From contig JADDOQ010000006.1 of NCBI GenBank assembly GCA_016782315.1, positions 1 through 33,924 of the forward strand: a stretch of DNA of 33,924 nucleotides. Reading direction: 5' to 3'. Numbering within the stretch: position 1 is the first letter of the stretch; each line of letters opens with the position of its first letter. A model generated the notes under the pieces. The model worked only from the letters and a program-made list of their open reading frames with translations, searched no databases and had not been told where the DNA came from. This stretch comes from Nitrososphaeraceae archaeon (GTDB lineage: Archaea; Thermoproteota; Nitrososphaeria; Nitrososphaerales; Nitrososphaeraceae). A program made the translations under genes and the position numbers. Shown in pieces: positions 29,752-33,924 of the stretch.

Positions 29752-31170
29752 ATGAGTATAAATGCTGGAGATGATAAAAAGAATGATCTGAGTTATTCTC
29801 ACCCCTCAAAGGACATCAAATCGACCCTTGGAAACGTATTGCTGAATAAAAAAATTATTTTATGCGTTACAGCAAGTGTAGCATGCTACAAATCTATAGA
29901 TCTAATTCGGCTTTTAATGAGACATGGCGCAGAAGTATTTGTAGTTATCTCCAAAACCGTTGAAAAGTTCATTTCAAAAGACTATTTTGTTTGGGCAAGT
30001 GGTAACAAAGTGGTATCTGAGTTAACTGGGGATTTAGAGCATATATTACTGGCAGATTGTGGCAGATCTGATTTAGTCATTGTTTATCCATCTACTGCTA
30101 ATACCATTGGTAAATTTGCAAATGGGATAGACGATACTCCACCGACATCTGTTTTATCGGTTGCCTTGGGTTCAAAAACCCCTATAGTAATCGCACCTGC
30201 CATGCATGAATCCATGTATGACAACGATATCATAAAAGAAAATATTGCTAAATTGGAAAAAAAGAATGTTGTGTTTATCAATCCAAAAATTGAAGAGGGT
30301 AAGGCTAAAATTGTGGACACCGAATCTGCCCTATTATCGATCGTAAAAATCCTAAAACAACGCAATTTTTCTATTGATGGGGATTTTGAAGGCAGGGGTA
30401 AAAATGCTGGAGAAATGCCTTTTACAAGAAAACCTGAAAAAACGATTTTTGAAATTAAAGACCATTATGTAAAAAACTTTTTTAAAGATAAACGAATCTT
30501 GATTTCAATTGGTAGCACTATCGAATACATAGATCCTATTAGAATAATCTCAAATACAAGTTCTGGGAAAATGGGTATTTCCTTGGTGAAAAACGCCCTA
30601 AAATTCGAATCTGACATTACAATTGTAAAAGGACTTACACACTCTCATGAAAAAATTACGAACGAGCAAACCAAAGGCCCTCCTTCTAACCTAAAAGAAA
30701 TCTGCGTTACAACTTCTCAACAAATGCGTGATGAAATCATTAAGGAATTGAGTTCATTTAAATACGATCTAGTTATTTTGGCTGCTGCTGTTTCGGACTT
30801 TAGGCCTTCTAACTTTTCAAATAATAAAATAAATTCGGACATGTCATCTCTAACGCTAACCTTTGTTCCAACACTAAAAATTGTCAATGAAATTAAGGGT
30901 GTTTGCAGGGGTATATTTCTGGTTGCCTTTAAAGCTGATTATGACGTACCGATTGAAATGTTGCTTCATAAATCATATAAAAAAATAGTTGATGCGAATG
31001 CCGATTTGGTGGTGGCAAATGATGTTGGTAAAAAAGATACCCATATAGGATCAGATTTAAACGAGGTTTTATTAATTGATAGGCATAAGAATTATTACCA
31101 TTTCCCAATCCAAAATAAAAACGATGTAGCCCTCAACATCTTTAAAGCTGTTTACCTGTACATGAGTTAA
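29752..31170 (+). CDS. coaBC: bifunctional phosphopantothenoylcysteine decarboxylase / phosphopantothenate--cysteine ligase
   Basis: VTASVACYKSIDLIRLLMRHGAEVFVVIS, PAMHESMYDN, SIGSTIEYIDPIRIISNTSSGKMGISL, NDVGKKDTHIGSDLNEVLLID. The ORF track TTG start at 29746 is 2 codons upstream. Confidence 0.93.
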   Translation: MSINAGDDKKNDLSYSHPSKDIKSTLGNVLLNKKIILCVTASVACYKSIDLIRLLMRHGAEVFVVISKTVEKFISKDYFVWASGNKVVSELTGDLEHILLADCGRSDLVIVYPSTANTIGKFANGIDDTPPTSVLSVALGSKTPIVIAPAMHESMYDNDIIKENIAKLEKKNVVFINPKIEEGKAKIVDTESALLSIVKILKQRNFSIDGDFEGRGKNAGEMPFTRKPEKTIFEIKDHYVKNFFKDKRILISIGSTIEYIDPIRIISNTSSGKMGISLVKNALKFESDITIVKGLTHSHEKITNEQTKGPPSNLKEICVTTSQQMRDEIIKELSSFKYDLVILAAAVSDFRPSNFSNNKINSDMSSLTLTFVPTLKIVNEIKGVCRGIFLVAFKADYDVPIEMLLHKSYKKIVDANADLVVANDVGKKDTHIGSDLNEVLLIDRHKNYYHFPIQNKNDVALNIFKAVYLYMS

Positions 31171-31258
31171 TCCTCAACTTGAAAATACCATATACTTCAT
31201 CTGATGCTTTTATTTTTTATGGCAAGTTTTATTGCTTTGCTTAAAAGGTGTATCTCCT

Positions 31259-31450
31259 TTATTCGCATCGGGTTTTATTTATGTTTGAAATTTTATGTGT
31301 ATCTGTTGTATGTTCTGAACCTTGGTTGTTATTGCCGTTTTTCATCTGATGTTGGTTTATGGTTGATTTGGTTTTCCTAACTAATTGATACACTGGTCTT
31401 TTTCTGGCGGTGATGAAGATTATCCCATTTTTGGGCTTTCTTTTTACCAT
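31259..31450 (-). CDS. small basic hypothetical protein (63 aa)
   Basis: MVKRKPKNGIIFITARKRPVYQLVRKTKSTINQHQMKNG...; divergent from the ICL/PEPM gene across an AT-rich promoter-like spacer. Confidence 0.35.
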   Translation of the reverse strand: MVKRKPKNGIIFITARKRPVYQLVRKTKSTINQHQMKNGNNNQGSEHTTDTHKISNINKTRCE

Positions 31451-31487
31451 TAAAATTATATAAAGTAGTAAAAAGTATGTCTACTAT

Positions 31488-32342
31488 TTGTCGTTGAGTA
31501 CATTGCTGTCTAATAAAGGCGAAATTTTGGTTATGCCTGGGGTATATGATGCATTAACCGCAAAAATTGCAGAGCACGTTGGCTTTAAAGCAATTTTTCA
31601 AACCGGGTATGGGACTTCAGCCTCTATGTTGGCAATGCCTGACTTTGGATTTTTGAGCATGACTGAAACATTGGAGACTGCAAGGAGGATAACTAGGGCA
31701 GTCAGCATTCCTTTAATTGTTGACGTAGATACCGGGTATGGAAACCCTTTAACTGTCTGGAAATTGGTAACTGATCTCCAAAAGATTGGTGCCTCTGGGA
31801 TTTTTTTGGAAGATCAAGTTTGGCCAAAAAGATGCGGTCATATGACTGGTAAAGAAGTGATTAGCGATGGTGAGTTTGTACCTAAATTAAAGTCAGCTAT
31901 TGATGCAAAAAAAAATAATCCAAATTTTATTATTGTTGCTAGAACTGACGCGAGAGCTCCACTTGGTATTGATGAGGCGATAAAGCGTGGAAAAAAATAT
32001 CGAGAGATTGGAGCGGATGTTGTATTTGTCGAGGCGCCCCATTCTATCGAAGAATTAAAAGATATCTCGTCAGAAATAGATGCACCTTTAGTAGCTAATA
32101 TGATTGAGGAGGGCATCACCCCTAATTTGACAGCAGATGAACTTTTGAATCTGGGATACAGAATAGCTATTTTCCCATTGTCTGGCCTGTATTCTTCAAC
32201 TTTTGCGATATACGACACATTTACAACTCTAAAGCAAACTGGAACCACAAAGCTATTGGTAAATAAAATGATTAAATTTAAGGAGTTCAACAAACTCGTT
32301 GAACTTGATAAATACATGAATATGGAAAAAAAATACACCTGA
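31488..32342 (+). CDS. isocitrate lyase/PEP mutase superfamily protein
   Basis: MPGVYDALTAKIAEHVGFKAIFQTGYGTSAS, VDVDTGYGNPL, GIFLEDQVWPKRCGHMTGKEV, VARTDARAPLGIDEAIKRG, NMIEEGITPNLTADELLNLGYRIAIFPLSG. TTG start. Confidence 0.9.
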   Translation: MSLSTLLSNKGEILVMPGVYDALTAKIAEHVGFKAIFQTGYGTSASMLAMPDFGFLSMTETLETARRITRAVSIPLIVDVDTGYGNPLTVWKLVTDLQKIGASGIFLEDQVWPKRCGHMTGKEVISDGEFVPKLKSAIDAKKNNPNFIIVARTDARAPLGIDEAIKRGKKYREIGADVVFVEAPHSIEELKDISSEIDAPLVANMIEEGITPNLTADELLNLGYRIAIFPLSGLYSSTFAIYDTFTTLKQTGTTKLLVNKMIKFKEFNKLVELDKYMNMEKKYT

Positions 32343-32375
32343 TAGTCTTTTAGTCTGTTTTTCGTTTGATTTTTT

Positions 32376-33924
32376 TTGATTAAATTGTTAAGTTATTATT
32401 TGCTAGTTGCTTTTGGAATAGGGTGCCTGATACGATCAGTACCGTTAGCAATCAGTTTCCCCTATCCAATAGGATATGATACTGTAAATTATTATTTACC
32501 TAATCTATATCATTTTGAAAGCAACTGGCTCAAACTTGTTATCGAATTTCCAATTTACATAGCAACTGTTTATATTTTTTCATTTATTTTTTCATTTGAT
32601 GTTTATTATTCATTTTTGGCATCCAATGTTATTTTATACGGCGTCTTTTCTATGACTATTTATTTGTTAAGTAACAAAGTATTGAATCAATCATTAAAAA
32701 TGAGTCTAGCTTTCACGGTTTTTGCTATCTTTCAATTTGGAACCTTGCGAATTTCGTGGGATTTATTCCGTGACCTTTTCTCTCTCATTATGCTCAACCT
32801 TTTTTTACTGCTAGTAAATCACCTTAATAAGGAGAATGCTTGGAATCGTTTTATTTCCGTTTTGACCGTTTTTTCTATTTCCGTTTTGACCGTTTTTTCT
32901 GATCGCATGATCGGTATGCTACTCATCTCTGTTTCTTTTATTTTTTCCATTATGTACAAACAAAAGTATCTTTTTATGATCAATGCTTTTTTTGCGTCTT
33001 CTTTTCTGTTTTACTTTTTGGCTTTTGATAGGGTTACTTTTGTCTCCGCTAACGTAAATTTTGTAGATATGCTTTTAAATCCATTGTATGATAGGAATAC
33101 CTTTTCCAATATTGATATATCTATTCTCTTTTTGTCACTCTATGGTCCCTTGATACCGTTTTTTGCTTATGGGTTTGTTTACACTAAACTTAAAGATAGT
33201 TTTTTAATAATAAAAATCCCTTTATTAATTAGTTTATTGCTGTCCTTTAACTGGATTTTTATTCCAAATTATGGTTATCTTGTTCCAGAACGGTGGTTAC
33301 TTATCTCGGGCATATATATGTCATTGATTGCGATCTATGGATTTCTTTTAATTGTTGATTCTTCTTTAGGTTTAAAAAACAAAAGCACAAGAAAAGGGGT
33401 TATATTTTTATTTTTACTTGTATTTGTAGTATACGGATCTCTATTTACTGTAATGCCATATGGAGTTACTTATTCACTCCCATCTTTTTTCCACGAAAAC
33501 ACGGAGTTTGTTTTTCCGTTGTCTATGTTGTTTAACACATTGGATATTAAAGATAACCCCGAGATGATAAAATTAATTGATTGGATAAATTCTAATACTG
33601 CCCATGATTCCACTGTAATTGGTACACATCACTGGAAAGGATGGTTTTCCTTGTTTTTGGACCCTCCTAGAAAATACCTTTATGCCGAAGACTTTGATAA
33701 TCCTGGTGATAATTCATACAACGGAAAAGCACGCCTTAATTACTCTGATATCCTTGAAAAGAATCTGGCGTTGTATCTGTGCCCAAACATTGATAATGGT
33801 GCTGATTCGCATTCGCATTCCTCACCAAGACATATCAACATATCTCATTATTTTATTGATTATAACAATGATGTTTATGCTGATAATCCTTTTTTCCAAC
33901 ACATAGATTACAACTCAAAATTTT
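32376..33924 (+). CDS. large multi-pass membrane protein, 3'-truncated by window edge (absent from ORF track)
   Basis: Continuous open frame from the TGA at 32367-32369 to base 33924: LIKLLSYYLLVAFGIGCLIRSVPLAISFPYPIGYDTVNYYLPNLYHFESNWLK...NTAHDSTVIGTHHWKGWFSLFLDPPRKYLYAEDFDNPGDNSYNGK...HINISHYFIDYNNDVYADNPFFQHIDYNSKF. Many TM helices plus a soluble C-terminal part. Confidence 0.8.
   Translation, partial: MIKLLSYYLLVAFGIGCLIRSVPLAISFPYPIGYDTVNYYLPNLYHFESNWLKLVIEFPIYIATVYIFSFIFSFDVYYSFLASNVILYGVFSMTIYLLSNKVLNQSLKMSLAFTVFAIFQFGTLRISWDLFRDLFSLIMLNLFLLLVNHLNKENAWNRFISVLTVFSISVLTVFSDRMIGMLLISVSFIFSIMYKQKYLFMINAFFASSFLFYFLAFDRVTFVSANVNFVDMLLNPLYDRNTFSNIDISILFLSLYGPLIPFFAYGFVYTKLKDSFLIIKIPLLISLLLSFNWIFIPNYGYLVPERWLLISGIYMSLIAIYGFLLIVDSSLGLKNKSTRKGVIFLFLLVFVVYGSLFTVMPYGVTYSLPSFFHENTEFVFPLSMLFNTLDIKDNPEMIKLIDWINSNTAHDSTVIGTHHWKGWFSLFLDPPRKYLYAEDFDNPGDNSYNGKARLNYSDILEKNLALYLCPNIDNGADSHSHSSPRHINISHYFIDYNNDVYADNPFFQHIDYNSKF
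32853..32900 (+). repeat. 24-bp in-frame tandem duplication inside the membrane CDS
   Basis: ATTTCCGTTTTGACCGTTTTTTCT present twice consecutively (ISVLTVFS-ISVLTVFS). Confidence 0.95.

Noticed and set aside
31838-32338. 166-aa minus-strand ORF
   Set aside because: Antisense to the ICL/PEP mutase family CDS, which has clear motifs.
33619-33906. 95-aa + strand ORF from the track
   Set aside because: Out of frame within the long continuous membrane-protein frame starting at 32376; composition is typical of shadow ORFs.
1-33924. CRISPR arrays, tRNA/rRNA genes, insertion sequences
   Set aside because: No regularly spaced direct repeats, no T-loop-like GGTTCRA context forming a cloverleaf, and no transposase motif or paired terminal repeats were found by eye. 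A tRNAscan or ISfinder run would be needed to exclude short remnants.

Overview
This window looks like archaeal chromosomal DNA, probably from an ammonia-oxidising Thaumarchaeota (Nitrososphaera-like) lineage. That placement is an inference from the AT-rich sequence and from gene content: archaeal pantoate kinase, archaeal phosphopantothenate synthetase, PanB, CoaBC, Nre, PAC2, DHH and CbtB/CbtA. I found no rRNA, tRNA, CRISPR array, phage module or intact transposon. The well-supported core is as follows. There is a Rieske-domain protein with a suspicious C-terminal extension, a DHA2-type MFS transporter, a Zn-dependent alcohol dehydrogenase and a ferritin-like (DUF892-type) protein. Next come an Hsp20, a membrane protein + TetR pair, a divergent PAC2/DHH pair, an SSADH-like aldehyde dehydrogenase, a PCNA-binding Nre DNA-repair factor and CbtB plus a disrupted CbtA. 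The right side carries a myo-inositol-1-phosphate synthase, an AbrB-PhoU regulator divergent from a four-gene archaeal CoA biosynthesis operon, an ICL/PEP-mutase family enzyme, and a long membrane-protein ORF that runs off the right edge and is absent from the supplied ORF track. Several loci are visibly decaying: an alpha/beta hydrolase, two glycosyltransferases and cbtA. The best leads are a competing-stem RNA-like element at 13975-14034, a TetR-type palindrome that implies a corrected start for the membrane protein, a C-terminal PIP box on Nre, the hsp20 operator-like repeats, and the PhoU/CoA divergent control region. No clearly new multi-gene defence or mobile system was found.
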